In this document: piece after piece, positions 10,140-22,401 of the stretch
How the letters are laid out: each line of letters starts with the position of its first letter
How positions within the stretch are numbered: the stretch's first letter is position 1
NCBI GenBank assembly: GCA_002189035.1
Contig: NEEC01000004.1
Span: 5,580,001-5,644,000, forward strand
DNA from: Utricularia gibba
Taxonomy: Eukaryota; Streptophyta; Magnoliopsida; Lamiales; Lentibulariaceae
DNA: 64,000 nucleotides
Direction: 5' to 3'
Translations under genes and position numbers: made by a program
Notes under the pieces: model-generated
Seen by the model: the letters and a program-made list of their open reading frames with translations, nothing else
Databases searched by the model: none
What the model was told of the DNA's origin: nothing

Positions 10140-10940
10140 TCAGTTCTTCTTCTTTGTCCGGCCGGAAAACATGGAACCGAGGCCAAAGAGATTTGCCGGA
10201 GGGACATTGAGCAGGGGGCTGAATTTCATACCATAGTTGTAGTTGCTGGAATTGTTCTTCTTCAATGGGGGTCTCGCGTAATAATAACCGGCGCCGCTGT
10301 TGGGTTGCGGCTGTTGTTTCTGCTGGTTCTTGAAATGCTGCTGCTTTTGCCCACCTGCCCGTTTCCCAGTGGCGGCGGAGCCCGTCGAGTAGCTTCTGGA
10401 CAAGAGGGGCAATGGACAAAGTGTCCCGCCTAGGCCGTGTCCCCCTCCGGAATTCATGCTAGAGCTACGTCTGAATTTCCAGAAAGACTTGGGCTTTTCT
10501 TCACTCGTTTCAACCAGGCTCTGGCTCTTGGTTGCGTGGTTCACTCTAGAACCTGTGTTCGGTGGGGGTGCCGCTAGCGGCGTGGGAAGCTTATTCTTGA
10601 TTTGAACCGGGAGGATCTTTCCGTCGGAGAATAGCTCATCGGCGGAGGAAGGTTCGCAGTTAAAGGTGTCACGTAATGCGCAGAAATCGAAATCGACGGT
10701 CGCCGGCGCCGGAATGTACGTACCCTCGACTGGAAATTGGGAAAGATCATGGGAAAAGGAGATCCGAGGGCTATCTGGGAAAACATGGATCGCCCCTGCC
10801 ATGTCTTGTCGATCAACCACCAGCCTCTTGTCTGAAATACTTAGATAACCTGCAGTTGCGGAGGATGATGAAGAACAGCATCTGAATGGCAGAAATCTGA
10901 AAGAAGTATGCATGGAAGTGGGATTGTTTCGAGTGACCAT
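10140..10940 (-). CDS. DUF1645-family protein
   Basis: A single open frame of 266 codons from the ATG at 10940. Family hallmarks are the block VDFDFCALRDTF followed by SADELFSDGKILPVQ, a Trp/Arg-rich patch (KSFWKFRRSSSMN) and the C-terminal block MKFSPLLNVPPANLFGLGSM with a basic tail. Members are plant-only and mostly uncharacterised; a rice homologue affects grain length and stress tolerance. The first residues are variable and Ser-rich (CCSSSSS). The gene is intronless. A TATA-like element lies about 145 bp upstream (11086-11094). The in-frame GTG upstream of 10940 is not considered a start. Confidence 0.82.
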   Translation of the reverse strand: MVTRNNPTSMHTSFRFLPFRCCSSSSSATAGYLSISDKRLVVDRQDMAGAIHVFPDSPRISFSHDLSQFPVEGTYIPAPATVDFDFCALRDTFNCEPSSADELFSDGKILPVQIKNKLPTPLAAPPPNTGSRVNHATKSQSLVETSEEKPKSFWKFRRSSSMNSGGGHGLGGTLCPLPLLSRSYSTGSAATGKRAGGQKQQHFKNQQKQQPQPNSGAGYYYARPPLKKNNSSNYNYGMKFSPLLNVPPANLFGLGSMFSGRTKKKN

Positions 10941-11999
10941 GATTTCTATTGCTTCTCTTGTCACATTGAAGATGAAGGAAGGGAATCAAAAGGGTGATGC
11001 AATTCCAGGACTTGGGTAGGGATACACAGTTTTAGCAAGTGCTGTGTTATCATCAAGCTTCTGCTTTTATGTGTGCGTGCTTTTCTATATAAAAGGCAAT
11101 GGAATAATTGTTAGCTTTGCTTTTGGAACATGGGCAAACAATTAAAGCATACCTTCTGAGAACAGTGCGAGTCACTGCTGTAAGTGACCACAAATCTCGC
11201 CTCCGCCGGATCGTTGCACAGGTTAGGGTGGTACTGATGGATGCAGAGCTGACATTTCCCAGTCTCTTTTATTGTGAAAACAAAACTTGTTACACAAGAC
11301 GAGGAAGTTGGTGCAGAGGTCGATTTAACAATACCATTGCCTTCGTTTTCAATTCTTACCAGTTATTGTGTTGCAAGACCTGGTCTGCATCAGGTAGGGG
11401 TCCAATTGAACAACTCAAAAGCAAGTCCTTTAACTTTTACTTCACAGTACGCTGTGGGGAATAGGGGAGATGGGTCCAATGTTCCACATATCGGGCCATC
11501 TGTTCATACGAATCAACAAAACAACAAGTGCTTGGCACCGCACTTGTCCAATTGCCCCCTTATCCCCCAAAGATGCCTCTTCTTGAATCCTCACCTCACC
11601 ACCATATTTTACAAGATACAACGTTTTTAAAATTCCGACGAGAGGACTATGCCATGAAATCCCAACAAGCTCACCTCCAATCCATGAGTGACAAGAGCCT
11701 TCTTTTTTGGCAGCAACAGCCAAAGTATTCACCCAACTACGAGTTGCGTTCATATGGCTGGATCACAACAGATTAAATGCCTAGAGCATAGTGGTGGGAT
11801 TTGAGTAAACTGCGCAATAAGTAAAGACACAACCTTGAGAATGGGTCATTGCAACATTTTGGTATCTCTGCCATGAACCAAAAGCCCAGATAACTCAGAC
11901 GTAAAAGAGACAACCATAATCCAATTTCACCAAAAAGAAACCACCCACATCTGGTTTTGACCGAACAGAGAACTCAGAAGTAAAACGAAATCAAATTCT
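10941..11999. other. Intergenic: DUF1645 gene promoter and eS7 3' flank
   Basis: No gene supported. The open frames at 11108-11464, 11274-11630 and 11442-11753 overlap one another on different strands and frames and show no domain. A TATA-like string at 11086-11094 could serve the minus-strand gene at 10940. Confidence 0.45.
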
Positions 12000-12929
12000 T
12001 CATGCTTCCACTACCGGAAAGTCAAAGACAACATCTTTGCCTGAAAGCTTCCTATAAACGCCCGCGAATGTTTCCAACTTGTTCTCTGTGTCGTTCTTGG
12101 CCTTGGGGTCCAGGAAGATCTGATGAAAAATGTCGCGGAGCATATATGAGTATGGAGTAATGACAAGCTTCAGTAAAAAATGACGATGAAGGACAGTTAC
12201 CTTGATGATCTTTGAACCATCCAGTCTATATCTGACACGTTTTCCAACAATCTCAGCAGGATAAACAACATCCTCCAGAATAGCCTCATGCACAGCAGTA
12301 AGGGTGCGGGATCTAGGCCTTTGGACAGCCGAACCTTTTTTTGGTGGACGAACTATCCTTCTGGTGGCGACCAGCACAACTTCCTACAAGAGCCAAAAGT
12401 CAGCACAAACACTTTAACAAGGACAATGCATAACTAACACCACCGTATGATTTGATTTTCAAGAGGAAGGTTATTACCTTTCCACTGAATTTCTTCTCAA
12501 GCTCCCTAACCAGCCTGGGGTGAATCTTACGGAATGATTTCCTCAATCTATACGGTACATGGATAACAACAGCTTTTTTACTTCCTGAAATGTCAATCTG
12601 CCTGAAAATTCACATGTCAAATAATTAGATTGTCCCCAAGGAGCACCAGCATGAAAGCACATCATAGAAGTAAAACCCTTACTGTGCAGAGTTGATAAAG
12701 AGATCCTTCAAGTCGCTTTTGAGTTCCGTGTTGGTGTTTTCCAAGTCAAACAAAGCCTGAAGATACAGAATAAACAGGTAAAAAGATACGAACAAAAAAA
12801 TATAGGGTAAGTTGGGTACGCAAATCGATTCAATAGCATTTTCCCGTAAACCACCTGAGCGACATTTTCTTCAAAGTCAGTAGGCACAGCTTCTTTGTCC
12901 TTGCGAATTTTCTGCAACGCGGTATACAT
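12000..12929 (-). CDS. RPS7: 40S ribosomal protein S7 (eS7)
   Basis: Five coding exons: 12929-12855, 12756-12683, 12601-12478, 12383-12201 and 12119-12000, all GT-AG, summing to 191 residues, the normal length. Conserved eS7 blocks run through all of them: [73 protein letters not shown] and [20 protein letters not shown]. The protein is a structural part of the cytosolic small ribosomal subunit. A further intron in the 5' untranslated region is likely: donor CCG|GTATTT at 13328 and acceptor TGTAG before 12936, placing the first exon near 13330-13400. Upstream elements (13425-13555) match ribosomal-protein promoters. Confidence 0.96.
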
Positions 12930-13424
12930 CTTTGATCTACACGAATGAGGAGGTCAGTGATAAAGCTACTAGAGTATATGCGCATAAAAGGGAAAAAAAG
13001 AAGATTTCAGCAACAGTAACACACAATGAATTCTTTCTTTCCGAAAACTATCTAAAGCGCGAAGAAACGCTCATGTTTCCGGAACACCAATTTATAGAAC
13101 AAAATGGAGAACAGGAGACTGAAATTCTATGGGGGAAAAAGCACTCGTCCAGAACTCTTATGTAAAATAGAACATAATTCAATACAGAAGCGTTCAGAGC
13201 GCACCCAGGTTACCAACTGCTCATATCCTACGAATGACAGACACATACCCATCTACGCAATTACACTGTAACGCTATGGAAGAGAATGCGATCGCTGCTA
13301 AAACCTAGAAAACGCAAGGAATAAATACCGGAAGGCGCTTCTCCACAGATATGTTCAACTTCGTCGCAACTGGAGCGCCGGAGGCAATTAGCTGTGTAAC
13401 CTTACGAAGAGGCCAAGGGGAAGG

Positions 13425-13555
13425 ATTTATAGTAGGAGACTCGAGAACCCTAGAAAATTCAAGGGCCCGACTAAAACACTACGGTCCATCTGAAGGAAGG
13501 ATGGCGGTCGAGCCCAATACCGTTATTTGCAATTGTCCACATATCCGCCGGCCCA
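13425..13555 (-). promoter_or_regulatory. RPS7 promoter: TATA box, telo-box-like and two site II elements
   Basis: Going upstream on the minus strand: TATAAAT (13425-13431), a telo-box core AACCCTA on the plus strand (13446-13452), site II TGGGCT (13511-13516) and TGGGCC (13550-13555). The telo-box plus site II combination (TCP-protein binding) is established for plant ribosomal-protein genes. Elements were read directly; function is inferred. Confidence 0.6.
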
Positions 13556-13885
13556 CAAAAAACCCATCTCTCTATCAATCAGTGTTCGAGCTTGATGATT
13601 ACTAACAATGTAATTAGTGTCGTAGAATATCAAAGATGATCAGATCACCTACCCGTCATGCATGTCTCCATCTTGCGTCAAAAAAATTGTGTTTTCTAAT
13701 CTCTTCTAACATGGCATAAAACATACATATAGAGTGACAAATAACGTATTGTGTAAGGTAAATACAACTCATGCAACATGTGAAATCAGCATCTATATAA
13801 AGAAGAAAGTCTCCTCTTGTGTTCCCATTGAAGTTCAGTAATGGCGTCCTGGTCACAGAAAGCTAATGAATAACGTGTTGGCTGC
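13556..13885. other. Intergenic between RPS7 promoter and ABA4
   Basis: AT-rich; no gene. The right part should hold the 3' untranslated region of the minus-strand ABA4 gene. Confidence 0.45.
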
Positions 13886-15130
13886 TTATACAGTGGACGA
13901 GGAAGTCCAGCTTTCCCCCTTTCCCCTGCCTCGAGTTAGAGCTTTGGTGATGAAATGCACGAGGACACCAATGGGACAGAACAGAAGGCAAAGTGAAATG
14001 GAATGTCTCATCTCCAGATTGTTCTTCAACCCGTCAAAGTAGATCTGCCTGCTTTCACACGCATCACACAACTCTTGTGCACAAGCATTCCAAAGACATT
14101 TTAGCTTACATAGTGTATGCATTTTACCTTGCGGCAAAAAGATCAACCGCTAGCAGGTGAATCCAAGCAGAGCTCAGCGTCATCTCACTTGAGAACATCT
14201 TAGCGATGCCTGGAAGCTGAACGCAAGAGCACTTCTGTCAATCTAATCAGTTGAATCGACAAGGAATTCATCAAATCCAGTGGAAAAAGCATACCTCCGG
14301 AAGCCAGTATTGATTGGCAAACATCAGGCGCATGGTTTCTGGTGTCCAGGATTTATAAAGCAGACATGCATAAATTAATCCGAGAACCAAGTAAGGCATG
14401 CTGTTTGCCATTAATTTCTTAGTCTGCGCAAAACATTTTTCCCAGAAGTTGAGAGATTAAACAGAGAGTCTTCATACACTGCAATCTCATGTTTGATGGA
14501 ATGAACAAGAAATTCGGCAGCATAAAACATGAAAAGACTTGAAGACAAAGCTCAAAAACATGATTCTCTAAGGTAAAAAAATTTGCTTACAAATTCAGAT
14601 TTGGGAGCCACAACCATAGCAGCGTAAAATGGAAGAACAGCGACAGTTCCAAAGGTAAAAGCACTACTAGCGATCTGTGAACCTGCAATCCCTGCATATA
14701 CACTCATCACAAATAGGATAAACTAGCCAGAAAAGTTTTCTCAACAGAACACCCACTGTTAAAAGCCTGCTAAGTTAACAATAATTGGAGAGATTTCAGC
14801 TAATAAAGCATAAACTTATGTCCATAAAAATATGCCCCTTACACATTTTTTTGCATGATGTTCTCAAGTACCTAACGATGATATTAAAGATGGCATAATG
14901 CTTAGTCAAAAACCTCATGAACAACATAGGGTATTACATGAAGCGGATACAACTGATTTCCTTCTGCACAGAGAGCCACTCCGCAGATTTGGTTGACTGG
15001 AAATTCTGAGAACATCTACAAAGCCACCAACGCGGTTCACTTTGATCCCAGTGAATGATAGGCCATAGAGCTCCGATTTATTCATGATTTGCGCAGAAGC
15101 ATGCCTAAGTGTCTGACCAAAGATATTCAT
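13886..15130 (-). CDS. ABA4: Neoxanthin-deficient 4 (ABA4), plastid membrane protein for neoxanthin synthesis
   Basis: Five exons: 15130-14938, 14691-14591, 14423-14295, 14216-14128 and 14048-13886, totalling 224 residues, close to the family norm. The order is a Ser/Arg-rich chloroplast transit peptide (about 64 residues), then [20 protein letters not shown], a membrane segment, [50 protein letters not shown], and the end with [24 protein letters not shown]4 (DUF4281) is needed for conversion of violaxanthin to neoxanthin, a precursor of abscisic acid. The ATG at 15130 is used because the transit peptide begins there; a 13-codon upstream frame (15168-15127) overlaps it by ATGA. An extra 5' exon cannot be excluded. 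Confidence 0.93.
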
Positions 15131-16285
15131 GTTGGAAGGGCTGCAGGAGAATGTTGGGCGCAGCTCATTCTACCGAATGGAGGTCAAAGAGCAGATTAGT
15201 CACCAAAATGCTTCCAGAGGTCAACAAGATTATTACAAGAACCAATTTAGGAAACCATAGCAGAACACGACATGGCCCAGAACAAAAGAGTGATGTTCCT
15301 GTACATTTTTACCGGTGCTCAAAACCCAAGACTAATTGCAGGTTAAAAAACTACCAAGCAGCATAATCAGAAAATCACGCGTGATCTACCGGCGCAACAA
15401 GGAAACAATAAGGCCCGCTTACCTGGTAAGCAACACAGTTCCGTGTAGTGAAAAGGTAAGAGGATAAGGCCATTCGGCGAATGCGAAAAAAAAGAGAACT
15501 TGCGAATGAAATTGCAGCGTGCCGTGGAGGTTATAGTAGGAATCTTGATTGCATTCCTCCTTCAAAGAGCTTGTTGGAAGACGGAGGTTGTTCAACGAGA
15601 GGAGGGAACTTCAGTGGGAAGGCGCACCACCATTCGGAGGCAAATCTGGTGAAACAATGATGTCGGAAAGGGATGACAGTACTCCAACACATCCCACCGT
15701 TTTCTTTGCGGAGCGAGCATAGAAGCGTAATTGAGACCACGTGACCACACATGGAATGGATGACTTCCATGGCCCGCCCACCTCCTCCTCGCCGGCGCAT
15801 AGAAAATAGAGTAGAGCGTGGACGGCCATGATGAGCGTTGAAGAAGGGCCTCAATTGGAGTTAATTTAGGTTTACTGATGGCAATGGGATTTATGTATTT
15901 GATGACTTCGCAACATTTTTGATGACTAATTACCAAAATTCGAAAAAAAAATCGATCTTTGAACACAAAAATTTCGAAATCGAGCTCTCATTGTGAAGTG
16001 GAGCACATGGCGATGGCGAGAATCTGAACCGTACCTTCAACCGGGAAGTTATGATCATAACAAGATGGAAGATGGTCCCAAATTCAAGTAAAAGTGAAGT
16101 GGGGAAGAAGATCAGCGAATAGGTGTCCCTTTGACGGAATATAAATTGTTATACATACATGGCACCGCATCCAACAGAAAAAACGGCGAGAATCAAGCAG
16201 CGAGTCTCAGCCAAAACACGACATGAAGGGAACTTAAGGGAACTCTTATTGAAACAACAGGTAGAGGGTGGTGGTGCCTGGATGC
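15131..16285. other. ABA4 upstream region and RBCS 3' flank
   Basis: No gene supported. A 107-codon minus-strand frame (15854-15531) has no domain and overlaps other frames. The left part should contain the ABA4 5' untranslated region and promoter. Confidence 0.45.
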
Positions 16286-17010
16286 TTAGGCAGATGGCTT
16301 GTACGCGATGAAACTGCAGGTCTGCACTTGGCGCAAGTTATCGAATCCAATGACTCGGATATGAGCATCGGGGTGTTCCTTCTTTGCCTCCTCCAGCTCG
16401 CCCAGCACCTGGGACGGGTCTGTGCACCCGAACATGGGCAGCTTCCACATCGTCCAGTACCTCCCGTCGTAGTAGCCAGGAGAGCTGTGGTTCTCACGGT
16501 AGACAAATGCTTCCTGCCCAGGTTACAAAGCAATATATGATGATGATGATGCGCGGTACGGTACAACCAACAACTTTTGCAAGGTGGTAGAGTAAAAAGG
16601 ACTAACCCCGAGTGTGAATTCCAGGCAAGGAATGAGCTTCAATCTGAGAAGGTAATCGATTTGCTTGGCGAGTTGATCTGAGGTTAGTTCTGGGAGGTAA
16701 GACAGAGTCTCGAACTTCTTAGCCCCAACGGTCGGCCACACCTGAAAGTGAAACCCAATCAAATCAACACATGTCTAAAGTTGTACATTTGGGCACATCA
16801 GCAGCGGCAGCAGCAGTAAGTAAAATGTGTGTTCGGCTCGACCTTCATGCATTGCACTCTTCCGCCGTTGCTGGGGAGGGATGCGAATTCAGCCGACTTC
16901 CTGGTGACAGGGAAGGAGGTGGCGACGGATTTGAGGCCGGAGAAGGGAGCCACCATGTTGGCCTGGGCGGCGGGTGTGGCCACGGCCGAGGAGAACATCG
17001 AAGAGGCCAT
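16286..17010 (-). CDS. RBCS: Ribulose bisphosphate carboxylase small subunit precursor
   Basis: Three exons: 17010-16843, 16741-16607 and 16513-16286, summing to 176 residues. Exon 1 is the chloroplast transit peptide (starts [16 protein letters not shown], ends GGRVQCMK). The mature protein starts in exon 2 with [19 protein letters not shown]. Exon 3 carries [20 protein letters not shown] and [13 protein letters not shown], both signatures of the small subunit. It assembles in the stroma with the plastid-encoded large subunit for CO2 fixation. Two introns fit a nuclear angiosperm RBCS. A TATA box and two I-boxes lie upstream. The residues LTLG/FTLG at the second exon end and [14 protein letters not shown] at the C-terminus are slightly divergent but the gene looks intact. 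Confidence 0.97.
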
Positions 17011-17083
17011 TGGATAAGGGTAGTGTGTGTTCGTCCTCTGCTCTGCTACCACTGCGTTATCTTGGGGTTCGCGATGGAATGCG

Positions 17084-17207
17084 TATATAAATAAAGTTGG
17101 ATCCCGGCCGTCAATTTCTTGGGAATGGATTGCGATCGTATGGCTGGTAGAGGCGAGGAGCGGAGCCTTATCATCAGGGGACAACCAGGCACCAAAAACA
17201 TCTTATC
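17084..17207 (-). promoter_or_regulatory. RBCS promoter: TATA box and two I-boxes
   Basis: On the minus strand: TTTATATA at 17084-17091, about 75 bp before the ATG, and GATAAG I-boxes at 17167-17172 and 17202-17207, spaced 35 bp. I-boxes are established light-response elements of RBCS promoters (MYB-type binding). I saw no perfect CACGTG G-box close by. Confidence 0.6.
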
Positions 17208-18061
17208 CTATAAAGAAGCCAAAACGGAGGGTCACAAACAAAACCTCCATACCATTTTAGGACCATTCCATGCCATCCAAATGGCTTCATTTTAAGCCAT
17301 TCAAAATGCCCAAACGCATGTTCCAAACTTCTCACATCATCCCCCAAGTCCCGTTCCTCGGAAGCCCACCTCGGGATGATCGATCACATGTTCTCCTCTT
17401 TCTCATGTTCAGTTGGGCCGACTACCCTAATTCCTAATTTTATTTTGCAGCCGTAGCTATAGGTGTCTATTGGTTGGTTTACGCAGCCCAGTTAAATCGG
17501 TTGGTGTGATGCATTAGAGTTGCAAACCTACTACCCATGGCATGGGTCCCCTGCCCTCCTCATGCAGCCAGGGGCATGCCATCGGAGACGCGGGGACTCA
17601 TTTAAGATCCCGGCCTGGGCTGGCCTGGCGGATGGAATTGGAGTTGGAGGCCACCCACCAGCCACCTCAGAGATTAAATTCTTACCTGAATGATGCACAG
17701 TACACACACACACGCAGTAGGTGTCCAATCATTACAGGAATAGTAAGTAAATTGTACCAAAACAAACTCGAACCCGTAGCCGTCGCCGTAGCTGTAGGAA
17801 TAAGATCCCGAATTAAGATAGTCGTCGTGTTGCGTAAAAACAATGTACAGTAATTATGATAATTATTGATCTGAATCTGAATCTGAATCTTAACGCCCGC
17901 CAAAGCACAATGTGCTCCTTCATATTCAACTTCTTCTACACAATTCCCAGGGAAATTCATTTATGAAAGAAGCAACCAATCCACGAAGACATACACACAC
18001 ACCCTTTTTACTTGTTTTCCCTTCACTGTCTTGTGAGATACATACACAGGCGCCCCTAGCC
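17208..18061. other. Intergenic: distal RBCS promoter and KCS 3' flank
   Basis: No gene. A short CA run sits near 17702-17712 and a hexamer run (ATCTGA-like, three to four copies) at about 17869-17892. Confidence 0.45.
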
Positions 18062-19546
18062 CTAGAGCTTCACAACTTCTGGGATGAAGACGGGGTATCT
18101 CTCGATGCAATCGATCCACGGGCTATCTTCGGGGCATCTTTTCACGCTCTTGTTGCATTTCCAGACTGCACTGTTACACTTGAATCCACTCCCGAACGCA
18201 ATTTGCCATACTCTGTCCCCTTTCCTCATCCTCCCCTTCGCTTCGATGTAAGCCATTTCATACCACAGCGAAGATGAGGACGTGTTGCCAAAGCGGTGAA
18301 GAGTCATGCGAGATGCCTCGACGTGTTCCGCGGAAAGCTGCAGACTTTTCTGCAACTCGTCGATCACAGCACGACCACCGGCGTGGATGCAGAAGTGCTC
18401 GAAGGCTTGTTTAAAATCGGGTATGTAGGGCTTCCACCTGGGGTTGAAGATCTTCCTTCCAACAAGCGTTAACAGAAACAGGAGCTGCTCCGATGCCGGG
18501 AGAACCAAGGGCCCGATGGTGGTGATGTTGGATTTCAGGGCTTCTCCGGCGATGACCATCAAATCTTTGGACAGATTTATGCCGACTTTACCCTGAGGAT
18601 CTTCTTGCTCGTAAACGCATCTGTAAGCTTTGTCATCCGAGCCTTTATGGGTTCGGACGACGTGGACGAGCTTGTATTTGGCACGGCGACTGTCGCGCCG
18701 TTTGTTGGAGAGTAGAATTGCAGCGGCGCCCATTCTGAAGAGACAGTTGGGGAGGAGCATCGCCCTCTCCGATCCCCTGTAGTAGTTAGGAGTGATGATC
18801 TCGGTGCTCACGACCAGCGCATTGGAATTAGGATGAACCTGGAGCAAATCCCTGGCCAAGTCAATCGAAATCAAACCTGCGCTGCACCCCATACCTGAAA
18901 GATTGAAGCTTTTGATGTTGCTCCTGAGCTTATACTTATTGACGACCATGGCTGAAAGGGATGGTGTTGGTGAAAAAAGACTGCAATTGACAATCAGAAT
19001 ATCGATATCCCTGGGCTTGATTCCCGTTTTGGTCATCAAGGCGTCAATGGAGGAAAAGATCACCTCCTCCGCCTCGCTCCTTGCGGCTTCCATGGTGGGC
19101 GTGGGAGGAATAAAATGAATAGCAGGGGGCAGACATGTTTCTTCACCAAGACCCGATCTTTCTAGTATCCTCATCTGGAATTCGACGCTTTTGGGATTGT
19201 CCTTGAGAATCAAGCGCGAATGCTCCATGAACGTGGAGAAGGGAACTCGGCAGGTAACGGGGGGCTTATAGCAGGTGTAATCGACTAGGTAAATGGAGCG
19301 TGGCTTGGACATAAAGTAGACCGTGGCGATGATGATGATAAGGAAAACGGAAGATAGAAGCATGAGGAGGTCCATGTGAAGGAAACTCCAAATCTTGTGG
19401 AGTATCTCATCGGGGTTGCGGAGGATCTGTGTCGCAGCGGCGAGTGCGACGGGCACGAGAAGCAATGTGAGGAAGTTGTTGACGGTGCACTGGTACCCCA
19501 GCTTCACATACTTGCGGAGCTTAGCTGCTGCTGGTGGCGACGGCAT
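18062..19546 (-). CDS. 3-ketoacyl-CoA synthase (KCS), very-long-chain fatty acid elongase
   Basis: An intronless frame of 494 residues from the ATG at 19546 (MPSPPAAAKLRKYVKLGY), the usual KCS length. Two membrane segments occupy roughly residues 25-50 and 65-85. The FAE1/CUT1 domain follows. The catalytic triad is visible: Cys in GMGCSAGLISIDLA, His in FCIHAGGRAVIDE and Asn in HRFGNTSSSSLWYE. The enzyme condenses malonyl-CoA with acyl-CoA in the ER elongase complex for waxes, suberin and sphingolipids. The N-terminus and the LERSGLGEETCLPP block are closest in style to the KCS4/9/11/17 group, but I would not name a number. The frame extends upstream to an ATG at 19732 through an AGG microsatellite; this extension (poly-Pro/Ser) is judged untranslated leader. 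Confidence 0.95.
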   Translation of the reverse strand: MPSPPAAAKLRKYVKLGYQCTVNNFLTLLLVPVALAAATQILRNPDEILHKIWSFLHMDLLMLLSSVFLIIIIATVYFMSKPRSIYLVDYTCYKPPVTCRVPFSTFMEHSRLILKDNPKSVEFQMRILERSGLGEETCLPPAIHFIPPTPTMEAARSEAEEVIFSSIDALMTKTGIKPRDIDILIVNCSLFSPTPSLSAMVVNKYKLRSNIKSFNLSGMGCSAGLISIDLARDLLQVHPNSNALVVSTEIITPNYYRGSERAMLLPNCLFRMGAAAILLSNKRRDSRRAKYKLVHVVRTHKGSDDKAYRCVYEQEDPQGKVGINLSKDLMVIAGEALKSNITTIGPLVLPASEQLLFLLTLVGRKIFNPRWKPYIPDFKQAFEHFCIHAGGRAVIDELQKSLQLSAEHVEASRMTLHRFGNTSSSSLWYEMAYIEAKGRMRKGDRVWQIAFGSGFKCNSAVWKCNKSVKRCPEDSPWIDCIERYPVFIPEVVKL

Positions 19547-20559
19547 CTTCTTCCGGCTGTTGCAGCTATGAATGAATGCGTAGGCGGACTGGGGGTTTGG
19601 AAAGTGAGTTGGGGGAAGGGAGACAAATTTAAAGATGGGGAAAACAATCGAGGAGGAGGAGGAGGAGGAGGAAGAAGGCGGAGGTGGGCTGGGCGGCTTC
19701 TGGTGCGCGTAGAGTTGACAGAGGAGCAGCATTGAATGAGGGCAGGTGGCGGGAGTTAATGAACCAACTACATGCCCTCAACGGTCTCTTAGCTGGACTT
19801 GATCACTGGACAAGACGTTTCTTCTTTTTTTCACAAACTACAAGACACACACACAAGGGATAATTATTACATTATGCTAGATATAGAGAAATAACCAGCA
19901 TAACAGTGATGAGCAGTGTGGCCGGCAACAGGAACATGAACCGGTCGGGACCGCTGTTGCCTGTGTGTAGAAGTAGATCCACCTACTGTAACTGCGTTTA
20001 CCACCAAAGATGTTTTTATTCATGGCCCTGAGTTGCCCATCCCCCACGTTGACCTGGTCGTTGGGATAATAATGTTTTCAACAGCACACAGACCAGAAAA
20101 ACCATTCCTTTTCTTTTCCCTCCATGTGTCTGTCATCAAGGGTACGGATATTATATGATATTATATTATATTGCATAGCTTTGCTTCCTTGGGTTTACGT
20201 GATGCGTTGGTTAGCGACGGGAGTTCTTCCCGACGTTGCGAGTGGAGTCAAGTTGAGGCGGCAGGAAGACAAGCCCAAGACGGAAAGGGGAGAGCGACCG
20301 TGGCCCGCGCGTCACTGTTGTGTTTTCATTTGTTCTCTTTGTGAATATCCTTCTCACCCCAGCAAGACATGGCGGGTGTGGTATTGGACCTGGACCTGGA
20401 CCTGGACCTGAATGTTTTCTGTGTCCGACCCACTAGTGTTTGGATTTCGAACCCCCCCTGTTTTCTAATAATTCGGGCCTCTGACACATTGCCTGGGCAC
20501 TTGTGATTTTGGACTTGGGAGAGCTTTTATTGAGTGAACTGAACAGTGGATACGTAAAT
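19547..20559. other. KCS upstream region and GGPPS 3' flank, with two short repeats
   Basis: No gene. Holds an (AGG)n run at 19651-19673 in the probable KCS leader and four copies of the hexamer TGGACC at about 20385-20410. Confidence 0.5.
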
Positions 20560-21668
<1,109 letters not shown>

Positions 21669-22401
21669 GATGGCTTGGGGACGCACCTGGAAGGAGATAC
21701 AACAGAGTTTTTCGTGCTGTATATACCCACCCGTTGATGATGTTAGAATCAGAATAGGGAGGAGTACTCAGAGCAAACAACGATGTTTACCGGAAACCAA
21801 AACCAAAATCGATCATGAATAAAATAATAGGCTCGTGCTCCATGCATCTTGTTGCACTGCGGTGCATAGTTTTCCTTTTTTTTCTTTTTTTTTTTTTTTA
21901 GTGGTTGGACATCTTATCTCGTCACCCAAATCATAAGAGACGATAAGCGAATCCAATCAATTATAGAGGAATTGACGCACGCGGGTTTCCGTTTTGTGCG
22001 ACCCAACCGGCGGCGGGACTGGCCCGTTTGGTGGATCCGCTACCAGGAGTCCTAGTTATGGGTCTGGCCTTGGCGGGCCAATCCGACCGCGACCCAATCT
22101 GGACTCGGCCTTCTTGTCCACGAGCCGCAGCCTATATGGTAGATCGGATCGAGTAAAAGAAACCATCTGGGCGATTTAGCGAAAGAAAAAAAGAGGAAAT
22201 AAAGGAATTCTCCGACTCCGTCTACCGGGAAGCAGAGAAAGACCTTGATTTTGTTTTCACGCGCCAAACAGTTATCGACTCGTCTGCTCTGCGCAATCGA
22301 ACTTCGTGCTCTGCTTTCGTGTTTATATTATCGTTTGTGATTTCAATTCCATTTCGTGGTTTTCCTTATTTTCTTTGTCGGGGAAAAATTGGTTTCTGTC
22401 G
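21669..22401. other. Divergent promoter region between GGPPS and CSTF64
   Basis: No gene. Contains a poly-T tract near 21883-21899 and a Gly/Pro-type open frame at 21994-22179 without similarity. It should hold promoters for both genes. Confidence 0.5.

Noticed and set aside
11108-11753. Three overlapping frames of 100-118 codons
   Set aside because: They lie in conflicting frames and strands, without any recognisable family or splice pattern.
15531-15966. Arg/Ser-rich minus-strand frames upstream of ABA4, considered as a first ABA4 exon
   Set aside because: No donor/acceptor pair joined them in phase to the ABA4 transit peptide, and similar frames exist in all three phases.
19547-19732. 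In-frame N-terminal extension of KCS
   Set aside because: The extension is poly-Ser/Pro from an AGG microsatellite; KCS proteins start just before the KYVKLGY region.
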